Source: JAFANK01 sp036741695 (GTDB taxonomy: Bacteria > Vulcanimicrobiota > Vulcanimicrobiia > Eremiobacterales > Eremiobacteraceae). Taken from it: a stretch of DNA of 64,000 bases. The first letter of the stretch is position 1. Each line of letters opens with the position of its first letter. Shown here piece after piece: positions 43,265-51,134 of this stretch. A program made the translations under genes and the position numbers. The notes under the pieces are model-generated. The model searched no databases. It was not told the DNA's origin and worked only from the letters and a program-made list of their open reading frames with translations. The stretch lies in the NCBI GenBank assembly GCA_036741695.1, contig DAINRU010000002.1, forward strand, positions 62,001 through 126,000. The letters are read 5' to 3'.

Positions 43265-44658
43265 CCGGACTGCGTCGACCGCCACGTCACGAACCGGGGA
43301 TGATTCTTGGCGAGCGTCGTGAACGCGACGGCTTGCGGATCCGGCAATTCCGACTGATAATCGATGAGCCATACGCGCGGCAGTTTCGCGGCTCGCGCTG
43401 CGTCGTTGACGGCATCCTTCGGGTCCGTGATCAAAAAGACCGGGCGGTGGCTCGCGGCCTCGGAGCCGATGAGGACGTAATACACCATCGAGCTGTCGAA
43501 GATCACGGCGTCGCCGGGTTGCACATGGGCGTCCAAAAAGCGCCGGTATTCCGTCCAGTCGATCGGCATATACGGCGCGAGGAAATGCTTATCGATCGTC
43601 CCTGCAGCCATCATCACCGTGAGGCCGGCCACGAGCGCAAGGGCGGCGGGGCGCGCGCGGGTGTGCCACAGCGTCTGCGCGACGACGACGACAAGCATGA
43701 TGAGCACCGGAATGGCTTGCAGCAGGTAGCGCTGACCGAGCAGCAGCTTGCCGGAGAGCACCGAGTAAGCTATCTGCAGCGCCAGGGGCGCGAGCAGGGC
43801 CGCGATAAGCCAACGCCTCTGTACGACGACGAGCACGAGGCCGGCGAGGAGCGAGCACCACAGCGCGATGCTGACGAGCGGCGAGAGCTCAAGTGACAAG
43901 GGCAAGCCGTCGACGAGCAAGACGGGAGCCGCTTGCCACATCTGCGACCAGTGGCTGTGCATCACGTTGTAGGCCGTGCCGCCCAGCGGATACTGCGCGA
44001 TGAAGATGGGAAGCCACGGCGCGAAGGCGAGGAAAGCGGCGGCGATCGCGATCCAAAAGTGCGCGCGCCTGCGCTCGAAGACCAGCACGTATCCGATCTG
44101 CGCCGCGAGGGTGAAGAAGGCGAGGTACTGGGTGTACAGGAGCGCGATGGCGCAGATCGCATAGGCCAGCCAGCGCAGCGGCCGATCCAGCTCGAGCGCC
44201 CGCAGTAGCAGGGCCCAGGAGATCATGCACAGCGACCAGAGCATGGCGTACATGCGGAAGAAACCGTCGAAAAAGACGAGCGCTGGACTCAGGGCTACTA
44301 AGAGCGCGACGATGGCTCCCCACGGCCCGAGGGCGCGACGCGACACAGCATACGTGGCGGCGACGCCTGCGATGCCGAACAGCGCGCTGACGATGCGCAG
44401 GAGATAGGCACGCGTCGTGAGCGCCAACAGGCCATGGCCGATGAGGTAGACGAGCGGCGGATGGAAATCACCGGTCTTGAGGAGCGCGACGATCGCGGGC
44501 ACGGGGTGTGCGGCGATGAAGAACGTAAACGCCTCATCGGGCATGGTGGCGTGATGCAGGAGCCCGACGAAGCGCGCGATTGCCGCGAGAACCAGGATGG
44601 CGATGAAAACGAGGCGGTCCCGCAGAGCGTTGTTGGCGGTGGCGTCAAACGAACCCAT
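43204..44658 (-). CDS. Polytopic glycosyltransferase, GT39/ArnT-like (pilus locus copy 3, opposite strand)
   Basis: This 484-residue membrane protein has the acid pair Asp41-Glu42 in TMPDEAFTFFIAAHPVP and GDFHPPLVYLIGHG. It is the third member of the local paralogue group and is transcribed towards the other two. Its start is about 160 bases from the first pilin gene and divergent from it, so the two share an upstream region. Its 3' end overlaps copy 2 by 61 bases, and both C-termini look like genuine family tails. Confidence 0.85.
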   Translation of the reverse strand: MGSFDATANNALRDRLVFIAILVLAAIARFVGLLHHATMPDEAFTFFIAAHPVPAIVALLKTGDFHPPLVYLIGHGLLALTTRAYLLRIVSALFGIAGVAATYAVSRRALGPWGAIVALLVALSPALVFFDGFFRMYAMLWSLCMISWALLLRALELDRPLRWLAYAICAIALLYTQYLAFFTLAAQIGYVLVFERRRAHFWIAIAAAFLAFAPWLPIFIAQYPLGGTAYNVMHSHWSQMWQAAPVLLVDGLPLSLELSPLVSIALWCSLLAGLVLVVVQRRWLIAALLAPLALQIAYSVLSGKLLLGQRYLLQAIPVLIMLVVVVAQTLWHTRARPAALALVAGLTVMMAAGTIDKHFLAPYMPIDWTEYRRFLDAHVQPGDAVIFDSSMVYYVLIGSEAASHRPVFLITDPKDAVNDAARAAKLPRVWLIDYQSELPDPQAVAFTTLAKNHPRFVTWRSTQSGYGDVVLTTLFLPAGAKRSP

Positions 44659-44785
44659 CTACTACGTTTTCGGCAAAGCCGTGGTGATAGCAGTCACGGA
44701 AAGGCGGGACGTGGCATGCGCAGTCGCGTGCAACGGTCTCAAGGGCAGGCCGTGTGGGGATAGACTAGTGTAGGCGCACGTACGA

Positions 44786-44793
44786 GCCGATAG
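44786..44793 (+). promoter_or_regulatory. Possible -10 element (GCCGATAG) before the first pilin
   Basis: The octamer GCCGATAG matches the -10 box of the pilus-group promoters, but the -35 sequence 11 bases upstream (AGTGTAGG) does not match the other four sites. It lies 27 bases before the chosen start. The call is weak. Confidence 0.3.
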
Positions 44794-44820
44794 ACATTCG
44801 ACGGAGATATGAGGACCTTC

Positions 44821-45258
44821 ATGAAAAGATCGGAACAGGGTTTCACGCTCATCGAGCTGATGATCGTGATCGCCATCATCGCGATCCTCGCAGCCATCCT
44901 CATCCCGAACTTCTTGCACGCCCGTGCTGAGTCGGTGACGGCGGCTTGCGAAGGCAATGAGAAGCAGCTGGCCACGGCCGAAGAGGAATATTCGGTCGAC
45001 AATGGTGGCGCGTACGCCTCGCTCGCCGTTCTGACCACGCCGTATCTCTCCACCACGATCACAGACCCGATCAAAAAAGGCAACGCCTACACCGTCGTGA
45101 TCCCAGGCACGGGCAGCAACGGCTCCTATCAGATCAACGACTCGGGCGGGCACGACACGACGACGACCACGAGCCTGACGCAGACGTCAGGCGGCACGCA
45201 GTGTGCGACCTGCTCGAGCGTCGTCTACGCCCAAGCCTCCGGCATCCACGGCAAATAG
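44821..45258 (+). CDS. Type IV pilin (copy 1)
   Basis: This 145-residue prepilin starts at ATG 44821 (MKRSEQG); a TGAGGAC ribosome-binding site between this and an earlier ATG at 44809 decides the start. The leader is cleaved after Gly7, giving FTLIELMIVIAIIAILAAIL with Glu at +5. The soluble part has cysteines in AACEGNE and QCATCSS that may pair, and a Thr-rich stretch (HDTTTTTSLTQTSGG) suited to O-glycosylation. It looks like a short major-type pilin. It differs from copy 2 at only six positions of the mature chain. Confidence 0.93.
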   Translation: MKRSEQGFTLIELMIVIAIIAILAAILIPNFLHARAESVTAACEGNEKQLATAEEEYSVDNGGAYASLAVLTTPYLSTTITDPIKKGNAYTVVIPGTGSNGSYQINDSGGHDTTTTTSLTQTSGGTQCATCSSVVYAQASGIHGK

Positions 45259-45584
45259 CGTCACAACGCCGAGCGATCCCCCGCGTCCGCCGCCGGCGGA
45301 CATGCGTGTGCGTGCGACGGGCCGGTCCACAAATGCATATGCGAAGCTTGTGGGTGCTCCGAGGAGGTGTGTCAAACGTCACAGGTTCTGCACGTCTGCA
45401 GTACGCTGGACTTGGGCATTAAAGGAATGGGGGAGAGGGCAAACTACGCGCCTTCTAGGTATAGCTGCGGACCCGGATGGTCCTCGGCGGGTGCGGCGGC
45501 GGCGAAAGCCGACGTCCCTTGATGGGCAAAGACTCGTCCGCTCACTCAAGTGAATTCACACAAAGCGAAAGGGTTATCATCTTC
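45259..45584 (+). other. Gene-free interval between pilin copies 1 and 2
   Basis: The interval is 326 bases with no convincing reading frame. It starts with a 7-bp stem without a T tract (GTCCGCC / GGCGGAC, 45285-45301) that could end or pause copy-1 transcription. A GC-rich stretch with GGCGAAAGCC, a GNRA-type hairpin, lies near 45510. A promoter for copy 2 is expected here, but none with the pilus-group pattern was found. No riboswitch could be assigned. Confidence 0.5.
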
Positions 45585-46022
45585 ATGAAGAAACTGCAAA
45601 AGGGCTTCACGCTCATCGAGCTGATGATCGTGATCGCCATTATCGCGATCCTCGCAGCCATCCTGATTCCGAACTTCTTGCACGCCCGTGCTGAATCGGT
45701 GACGGCGGCCTGCGAAGGCAATGAGAAGCAGCTGGCCACGGCCGAAGAGGAATATTCGGTCGACAATGGTGGCGCGTACTCCTCGTTGGCCGTTCTGACC
45801 ACGCCATATCTCTCCACCACGATCACAGACCCGGTCAAGAAGGGCAACGCCTACACCGTCGTGATCCCAGGTACGGGCAGCAACGGCTCGTATGAGATCG
45901 ACGACTCGGGCGGACACGACACGACCACGACCACGAGCTTGACGCAGACGTCAGGCGGCACGCAGTGCTCGACCTGCTCAAGCGTCATCTACGCGCAAGC
46001 CTCGGGTATCCACGGCAAGTAA
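45585..46022 (+). CDS. Type IV pilin (copy 2)
   Basis: This 145-residue prepilin has leader MKKLQKG and is cleaved before FTLIELMIVIAIIAILAAIL. The mature chain differs from copy 1 at six positions (A/S, I/V, Q/E, N/D, A/S, V/I), all mild. Both keep the paired cysteines and Thr-rich loop. A hairpin that can end the transcript follows 26 bases after the stop. Confidence 0.93.
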   Translation: MKKLQKGFTLIELMIVIAIIAILAAILIPNFLHARAESVTAACEGNEKQLATAEEEYSVDNGGAYSSLAVLTTPYLSTTITDPVKKGNAYTVVIPGTGSNGSYEIDDSGGHDTTTTTSLTQTSGGTQCSTCSSVIYAQASGIHGK

Positions 46023-46048
46023 ACTCGGGTAGCTACACAACGCACGCA

Positions 46049-46074
46049 CGAGCCGGTCGGCGACGACCGGCTCG
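46049..46074 (+). terminator. Hairpin after pilin copy 2
   Basis: A perfect 11-bp stem (CGAGCCGGTCG, loop GCGA) lies 26 bases after the stop codon. The T tract is poor (CCGCATTCT), so termination strength is uncertain. Confidence 0.6.
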
Positions 46075-46107
46075 CCGCATTCTAGGGGTGCGTGAGCGGC
46101 GTCACAA

Positions 46108-46134
46108 CCAGTACCGACCGGTCCTCGCCGATAA
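46108..46134 (+). promoter_or_regulatory. Promoter-like element of the pilus group, upstream of the third pilin
   Basis: CCAGTACC, 11 bases, then a perfect GCCGATAA, ending 49 bases before the third pilin start. The -35 box is the least conserved of the four but keeps the A at position 3 and the final CC. Confidence 0.5.
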
Positions 46135-46183
46135 CGAAGTTGGGCATTTGATAGGTGGAGGTCGGCACGACGCACTGCACATC

Positions 46184-46618
46184 ATGACAACCACACGGCG
46201 CGCCTTCACGCTCATCGAAATGATGATCGTGATCGCCATCATTTCGATTCTGGCCGCCATCCTCATCCCCAACTTCATGCATGCGCGCGCGGAGTCGGTG
46301 ACCTCGTCGTGCGAGATGAACGAGAAGATGCTCGCCACGGCAGAAGAAGAGTATTCCGTCGACAATAGCGGCCAGTACGTCGCCCTGACCGCGCTCACCA
46401 CGCCGTATCTCACCGCCCTGCCCACCGACCCCGTCAAGAAGGGCAACACGTACAGCATCAACACCACGGTGGGAGGGTACGGGTCGTACCAGATATCGGA
46501 CTCGGGCGGTCACGATTCGACGACGATGACCACGATCACACAAGATGGCAGCTCGACGCCGTGTTCGGCGTGCAGCTCGGTCGTCTGGGATCAGAACTCC
46601 GGCATACGAGGAAAATAG
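46184..46618 (+). CDS. Type IV pilin-like protein (third, divergent copy)
   Basis: This 144-residue prepilin starts at ATG 46184 (MTTTRRA). The residue before the cleavage site is Ala, not the usual Gly, while the rest is standard: FTLIEMMIVIAIISILAAIL with Glu at +5. The soluble domain follows the same plan as copies 1 and 2 (EEEYSVDNSGQYVALTAL, SACSSVVWDQNSGIRGK) but differs at many positions. It has its own predicted promoter, so it may be a minor or alternative pilin. Peptidases generally accept Ala at -1 more poorly. Confidence 0.9.
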   Translation: MTTTRRAFTLIEMMIVIAIISILAAILIPNFMHARAESVTSSCEMNEKMLATAEEEYSVDNSGQYVALTALTTPYLTALPTDPVKKGNTYSINTTVGGYGSYQISDSGGHDSTTMTTITQDGSSTPCSACSSVVWDQNSGIRGK

Positions 46619-46642
46619 CGACCGGAGAACGCACGAGAGGCT

Positions 46643-47425
46643 GTGCTCGAGATCGTCGCCCCCGCGATCGCGGCCCTTGTCGGGCTTGCGATCGGCTCGT
46701 TTCTCAACGTCGTCATCTACCGCGTGCCACGCGATGAATCTATCGCGTTTCCGGCATCGCGCTGCACCACGTGCGGCCATCCGCTTGGGATCCTTGAGAA
46801 CGTTCCCGTGCTTTCCTGGCTTGTGCTCGCGGGCCGCTGCCGTGCCTGCAAAACGCCCATCTCATCGAGGTATCCGCTCGTCGAGCTCATGACCGCGGCG
46901 CTCTTCTGCCTGTCGGTCTTGGAGTTCGGGGTCAGCGTGACGGCGCTTGGCGCGGCGTTGCTCAGCGGGTACCTGATCGTCACGGTCTTCGTCGACATCG
47001 ATCACCTGCTCATCCTCGACTCGCTGACCATCCCGGTCGCGGTGTGCGGCTTGCTCATCGCGCTGTCGCAAGGTCGCGCGCTGTCCGCGCTCGAGGGCGC
47101 GGCGTTCGGGTGCGCGCTCTTCGGCCTCATCTACCTCTTGACGCGTGGTGCCGGGTTGGGCCTGGGCGATGTCAAGCTCGCCGCGTGCGCGGGGATCTTT
47201 CTCGGCCTGGCGGACACGGTCGCCGCCTCTGCCGCGGCGTTCGTCATCGGCGCGATCGCGGCGGTTCCGGTGCTGACGATGCGCAGACGCCGAGGCCGGG
47301 ACGTGCTGCCGTTCGGTCCCTTCCTCGTGCTTGGGGTTCTCATCTTGGAGTTCGCACCCGACCTTGTGTTCGGTCCCTACAGCGCCTATCAGCAATTCCT
47401 CTACCGGCACCTGGGCGGGGGGTAA
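46643..47425 (+). CDS. pilD: Prepilin peptidase / N-methyltransferase
   Basis: This 260-residue inner-membrane aspartyl protease cleaves prepilin leaders and methylates the new N-terminus. It starts at GTG 46643. The cytoplasmic loop has the two CxxC pairs (CTTCGHPL and CRACKTP). The catalytic aspartates are in FVDIDHLLILD and GLGLGDVKLAA. It lies directly after the pilins, as expected for its substrates. Confidence 0.95.
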   Translation: MLEIVAPAIAALVGLAIGSFLNVVIYRVPRDESIAFPASRCTTCGHPLGILENVPVLSWLVLAGRCRACKTPISSRYPLVELMTAALFCLSVLEFGVSVTALGAALLSGYLIVTVFVDIDHLLILDSLTIPVAVCGLLIALSQGRALSALEGAAFGCALFGLIYLLTRGAGLGLGDVKLAACAGIFLGLADTVAASAAAFVIGAIAAVPVLTMRRRRGRDVLPFGPFLVLGVLILEFAPDLVFGPYSAYQQFLYRHLGGG

Positions 47426-47427
47426 CT

Positions 47428-47454
47428 ACAAACCCGGTTTGTGACTGCCGATAC
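47428..47454 (+). promoter_or_regulatory. Promoter-like element of the pilus group, upstream of crp
   Basis: ACAAACCC, 11 bases, then GCCGATAC, starting two bases after the pilD stop and ending 84 bases before the regulator start. It fits the pattern at pilT, pilM and the third pilin. Confidence 0.55.
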
Positions 47455-47538
47455 TAGGGATGAAGCGCAGGTATCGCCCATGCGCCCGCGGCCGATGAAT
47501 CCGTCGCCGCGATTTTGATCTGTTGGAGCCTAATCGAC

Positions 47539-48240
47539 GTGCAGAGAACATTCGAAAAACCGCTCGATGCCAGCCTCCTCAAGAAGGTTCCCCTGTTCGC
47601 CGAGTTCGGTGATGAAGAGCTCGCCGCGGTCGCATCGCTCGTCCAGCCCCGGCGCTTCGCCAAACACGCCGTCCTCGTCTACGAAGGCGACCCGGGTGAT
47701 GCGCTGTACATCGTGGTCAAGGGCAACGTCGCGGTGACTCGCCTGTCTAACGAAGGCAAGGAGAGCATCCTCTCGATTCTCAAAGAAGGCGACTTCTTCG
47801 GCGAGATGGGCGTGCTTGACGCTTCGCCGCGCTCTGCAACCATCAAAGCGCTGGGCGACGTCGAGGTCGCGATCCTCTCGCGCAAGGATTTCCTCGACAT
47901 GCTCGCGCGCAGCGCGCAGATGAGTCTGCGTCTCGTGCTCACCCTCTCGTCGCGGCTGCGTGCCACCAACCAGGCCATTCAAGCCGCGTCGTATCAGGAC
48001 ATCCGCACGCGGCTCGCGTCATTGCTCATCAACCTCGAGAAGAACTTCGGCGAGCGCGTCGAAGGTGGCACGCGGCTCACCCTGCGCCTGACGAATCAAG
48101 AAATGGCGAATATGATCGGCACCACGCGCGAGACCGTGAACCGCATGCTCAATAGATTCTGGGACGAGAAGCTCATCGACATGCGCACCGCCAACGTCGT
48201 GATCACCGAGCACGATAAGCTGCAGGCGATCCTGCGCTAG
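47539..48240 (+). CDS. Crp/Fnr family transcription regulator
   Basis: The protein has 233 residues from GTG 47539, behind a TTGGAGCC site; a TTG at 47515 is a possible earlier start. The cyclic-nucleotide-binding domain (about 15-135) carries EGDPGDALYIVVKGNVAV and GDFFGEMGVLDASPRSAT, with the FGE and RSA residues that contact cAMP or cGMP in CRP. The C-terminal winged helix contains LTNQEMANMIGTTRETVNRM. There is no Fnr-type cysteine cluster. Encoded between pilin processing and pilMNOPQ genes, it may control the pilus in response to a cyclic nucleotide. Confidence 0.93.
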   Translation: MQRTFEKPLDASLLKKVPLFAEFGDEELAAVASLVQPRRFAKHAVLVYEGDPGDALYIVVKGNVAVTRLSNEGKESILSILKEGDFFGEMGVLDASPRSATIKALGDVEVAILSRKDFLDMLARSAQMSLRLVLTLSSRLRATNQAIQAASYQDIRTRLASLLINLEKNFGERVEGGTRLTLRLTNQEMANMIGTTRETVNRMLNRFWDEKLIDMRTANVVITEHDKLQAILR

Positions 48241-48293
48241 CGACCTGGTCGTACGCCGGACGCAGCTCGGCAACGACAGTCCAGTACACTCAA

Positions 48294-48318
48294 AAGGCCG
48301 GACCAATAGTCCGGCCTT
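48294..48318 (+). terminator. Intrinsic terminator-like hairpin after crp
   Basis: A 10-bp perfect stem (AAGGCCGGAC, loop CAATA) lies 53 bases after the stop. The T content downstream is low, but the stem is strong. It separates crp from the pilM operon. Confidence 0.7.
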
Positions 48319-48420
48319 CACGTTTGACGCCGAACGATTGTCCCGTTTTGCGGCATCACTGTGAAACGCGCCCCAGCGCACATCCGAGCCGTCCAACCAG
48401 CGTGGGGCGAATAAATGTTC

Positions 48421-48447
48421 TAAATTCCACCTATCGGGTGCCGATGA
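48421..48447 (+). promoter_or_regulatory. Promoter-like element of the pilus group, upstream of pilMNOPQ
   Basis: TAAATTCC, 11 bases, then GCCGATGA, ending 76 bases before pilM. TAAA with 15 bases to GCCGATNA is close to the textbook sigma-28 promoter. Confidence 0.65.
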
Positions 48448-48523
48448 TTTTGAGTGAGGTTATCTCTCTCTGAGGCCCCATCCACAAGCATTTCCTGGAT
48501 GGTTACGAGAGGCTAGGGCGTCT

Positions 48524-49645
48524 ATGTCGTTCCTGAGCAAGTTCTTCTCGCGCGGCGGGAACAAGTACGTCGGCATCGATTTCGGTTCGCACGAACTGAA
48601 GGCGGTGCAGTTCGGCGGCTCGTCGCGTGGAGCAGTGCTCGAGCACGTGTACCGGGTCAGCACGCCGGCGAACAGCATCAAAGACGGCGTGGTCAGCGAC
48701 CCGCAACTCGTGGGTGAGGCGCTGCGTCAGCTGTTCGCTGACGGCGCGTTCAGCGCGCGCAAGACCATCAGCGCGGTCTCCGGCCCGACCGTCGTCGTCC
48801 GTCAGGTGACGATGCCGGTCATGAGCGAGCGCGAGCTGCGCGATTCGACCAAGTACGAAGCCGAGCGTTTCCTGCCCTACTCCGTCGACGAAGCGCAGAT
48901 CGACGCGAAGATCCTGGGCAAAGCCGATGACGGTCAGAACATGGACGTGCTCATCGTCGCGGCGCAGAAGGATCTCGTCACCTCGCAGATGAGCGCCCTG
49001 CAGTTCGCCGGCCTCACGCCTGCGGTGGTCGAGGTCGAGCCGTTCTCGATGGTGCGCGCCATGATCGCACCCGAAGATCCGCAGTACGAGCAGAACATCG
49101 CGGTGATCAACGTCGGTGCTGCATCCACGAGCATCAACATCACCAAAGGTGGTCACGTGCCGTTCACGCGCAACGTGCCCATCGGCGGCAACGCGATCAC
49201 CAAGGCCATCGCCAACGGCCTCAACGTCTCGATGGAAGACGCTGAGAAGATGAAGCGAGAGAAGGCGCGCATCCTGTCGCAACAGGACACGGGCCCGGTG
49301 CCGCCCACCGTCACCCGCATCTTCAACGTCATCACGCCGCCGCTCACCGAGCTCGTCACCGAAGTGCACAAATCGCTTGACTACTTCAGAACGCGCTTCC
49401 GCGGCGAGACGATCGAATCTGTCATCCTCGGCGGGGGTTCCAGCCGTCTCGAGAATCTCGACGCGTTCCTGAGCCACGAACTCGGCCTGCCGGTCGTGCT
49501 CGCCAATCCGCTCGAGCGCTCGGTCCATGACCCGGCGGATTTCCCGGCAGACTTCCTGCGCGACGCGGGCCCGTCGATGATCGTCGCCGCCGGCCTCGGC
49601 AAACGCGATCTGTCGACCGATGGCCGCGCCGGAGCAGCGGCGTGA
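48524..49645 (+). CDS. pilM: Type IV pilus assembly protein PilM
   Basis: This 373-residue actin-like cytoplasmic protein has the ATP-binding fold pattern YVGIDFGSHELKAVQF near the start, VINVGAASTSINIT as the second phosphate loop, and VILGGGSSRLENLD near the C-terminus. PilM binds the N-terminal tail of PilN and links the cytoplasmic and periplasmic pilus parts. It is the first gene of a five-gene pilMNOPQ operon. Confidence 0.94.
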   Translation: MSFLSKFFSRGGNKYVGIDFGSHELKAVQFGGSSRGAVLEHVYRVSTPANSIKDGVVSDPQLVGEALRQLFADGAFSARKTISAVSGPTVVVRQVTMPVMSERELRDSTKYEAERFLPYSVDEAQIDAKILGKADDGQNMDVLIVAAQKDLVTSQMSALQFAGLTPAVVEVEPFSMVRAMIAPEDPQYEQNIAVINVGAASTSINITKGGHVPFTRNVPIGGNAITKAIANGLNVSMEDAEKMKREKARILSQQDTGPVPPTVTRIFNVITPPLTELVTEVHKSLDYFRTRFRGETIESVILGGGSSRLENLDAFLSHELGLPVVLANPLERSVHDPADFPADFLRDAGPSMIVAAGLGKRDLSTDGRAGAAA

Positions 49646-49673
49646 GCAAGCGTGAAGGAGTAGGAGCACTCGC

Positions 49674-50249
49674 GTGATCGACATCAACCTTCTCCCATCA
49701 GCACAGCGTCGCTCGGTCTTCACCTTCGACCAGACGTTTTCGGTCGGGCTCGGCCTGCTGGCCGCGCTCGTGCTGATCGTCATCGCGTTCGACGTCTTCG
49801 AGAACATCCAGATCAACAATTTGAACAAGCAGATCGCCGACTGGACGCAGCGCGTGGCGCAGGTGCAAGCCGACGTCAAGACAGTCGACGACCTCAAGGA
49901 CCAGGTCGCGCAGCTGCGCGCCAAGGCCGATCTGCTCGAGCGCATCAAACAGAGCCCGCTGCAAGTGGCCGAGATCCTCGCAGATATCGGCAACAACACG
50001 CCCCACGGGGTGTGGTATAGCAGCGTGACCGTGGCGCATCCCACGGCCGGCGGCTCTGTGACCCTGACTGGTGATACTGGAACCTATCGAGAGGTCGCGG
50101 ATCTCATGTTGAACCTGGACGGGTCGCCCATCTTTGGGGACGCCGCCTTGACGACGAGTTCGCAGACCGTCTCGCCGACGCAGCCCAACGGCGGCGACGT
50201 GCAGTTCTCCGTGATCGGATCCCTCAGCCCCGCGGTGATCGGACAATGA
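49674..50249 (+). CDS. pilN: Type IV pilus assembly protein PilN
   Basis: This 191-residue bitopic membrane protein starts at GTG 49674. The cytoplasmic tail is the PilM-binding motif IDINLLPSAQRR. One membrane helix follows (about 24-44), then a coiled coil and a ferredoxin-like periplasmic domain. The ATGA overlap with pilO supports coupling. Confidence 0.92.
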   Translation: MIDINLLPSAQRRSVFTFDQTFSVGLGLLAALVLIVIAFDVFENIQINNLNKQIADWTQRVAQVQADVKTVDDLKDQVAQLRAKADLLERIKQSPLQVAEILADIGNNTPHGVWYSSVTVAHPTAGGSVTLTGDTGTYREVADLMLNLDGSPIFGDAALTTSSQTVSPTQPNGGDVQFSVIGSLSPAVIGQ

Positions 50250-51127
50250 ATCAACAAGAGTCCAATCTCAACCGTATCCTGATCGTCGTCGGCGTGCTCG
50301 CCCTCGTCGCGCTCGGTGCGTACTTCATGGTGGTCCAGCCCAAGCTTCAGCAGGTGGCGCAGTCCCGGGCGCAGCTCGACAGTCTGCAGGCGCAGTACAG
50401 CGATCTCAAACGGGTGGCCGACCAGAAGCCGCTGTATCTCGCCCTCATCCGTCAGGTTCAGTCCAGGCTCACCGGTGTCGAACTGACGGCTGACCCGCGT
50501 GCATATATCCCGTCGTACCTGAAGCAGATCGAAGACTTGGCCAAACGCGATGGGCTGGTCGTGACTGCGGTCGTGCCGCAAGCAGTGGCGACGCCGGAGG
50601 GCGGCGCGACACCGGCACCGGCGGCGGTTGCCACGGTCGCGCCCGCGATCCAGGGCGCGGTGGGCATCAACCAAGTGTCGGCGGCCGAGGGGACGCGCAA
50701 CGCCGCAAACGCGCAAGCCCAGGCCGAAAACACGCAGATGCCGTCAGCTGGCGGCGCTCCGCCTGCCGCAGGCGGCAAGCCAGGCGCTCCTGCGCCCGCT
50801 GCCGGGCAGCCGGGATCTCAGGTGAGGTCTGCTGCGACGCCGTCGCCGCGCATCAACGCGCAGGTGTACCTCAGCCAATCCTTCGAGCAGGTGCCGATCA
50901 ACATGGAATTCAGCGGCACCTACACCGACCTGCAGAAGTTCCTGCGCGACCTGAACAAGTTTCCGAAGCTGCTCGGCGTGGGAAGCGTCACGCTCACCTC
51001 GTCGCATGCAGGGGTCGGCGAGACGCCCAAGTTGCACATCGTCCTGCCCATCACGGCGTATCGCTTGAGCCCAACCGGGCCGCAGCCCGTCGCATCGCCG
51101 CCTCCGGGCGCGGCGAACGGAGGTTAA
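50246..51127 (+). CDS. pilO: Type IV pilus assembly protein PilO
   Basis: This 293-residue bitopic protein has a short cytoplasmic tail, a membrane helix (about 10-32), a coiled coil and a C-terminal domain typical of PilO (SFEQVPINMEFSGTYTDLQKFL). Residues about 115-200 are an unusually long Ala/Pro/Gly/Gln-rich linker not usual in PilO, explaining its larger size. It pairs with PilN. Confidence 0.9.
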   Translation: MNQQESNLNRILIVVGVLALVALGAYFMVVQPKLQQVAQSRAQLDSLQAQYSDLKRVADQKPLYLALIRQVQSRLTGVELTADPRAYIPSYLKQIEDLAKRDGLVVTAVVPQAVATPEGGATPAPAAVATVAPAIQGAVGINQVSAAEGTRNAANAQAQAENTQMPSAGGAPPAAGGKPGAPAPAAGQPGSQVRSAATPSPRINAQVYLSQSFEQVPINMEFSGTYTDLQKFLRDLNKFPKLLGVGSVTLTSSHAGVGETPKLHIVLPITAYRLSPTGPQPVASPPPGAANGG

Positions 51128-51134
51128 CCGTCAG

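Larger units (their letters stand above)
44821..46022 (+). repeat. Tandem direct repeat of two pilin genes
   Basis: The coding sequences at 44821-45258 and 45585-46022 have equal length (438 bp) and are nearly identical after the leader codons, with scattered single-base differences. They form a direct repeat separated by 326 bp. Such a repeat could delete or exchange by recombination. Confidence 0.85.

Noticed and set aside
44712..44740. A possible sigma-54 promoter (TGGCAT ... TGCA) before the first pilin
   Set aside because: The GG to GC spacing is 11 rather than 10 bases and both halves deviate from the consensus.
45425..45560. A possible cyclic-di-GMP riboswitch in the leader of pilin copy 2 (GGGCAAAC and a GNRA-type hairpin)
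   Set aside because: The conserved GGGACGCAAAGCC core and the closing helices of the known class were not found; the resemblance is limited to one short word.
48503..50044. A minus-strand open frame of about 513 codons opposite pilM and pilN
   Set aside because: It runs across two recognisable pilus genes, has an Arg/Asp/His-rich shadow composition and shows no domain.
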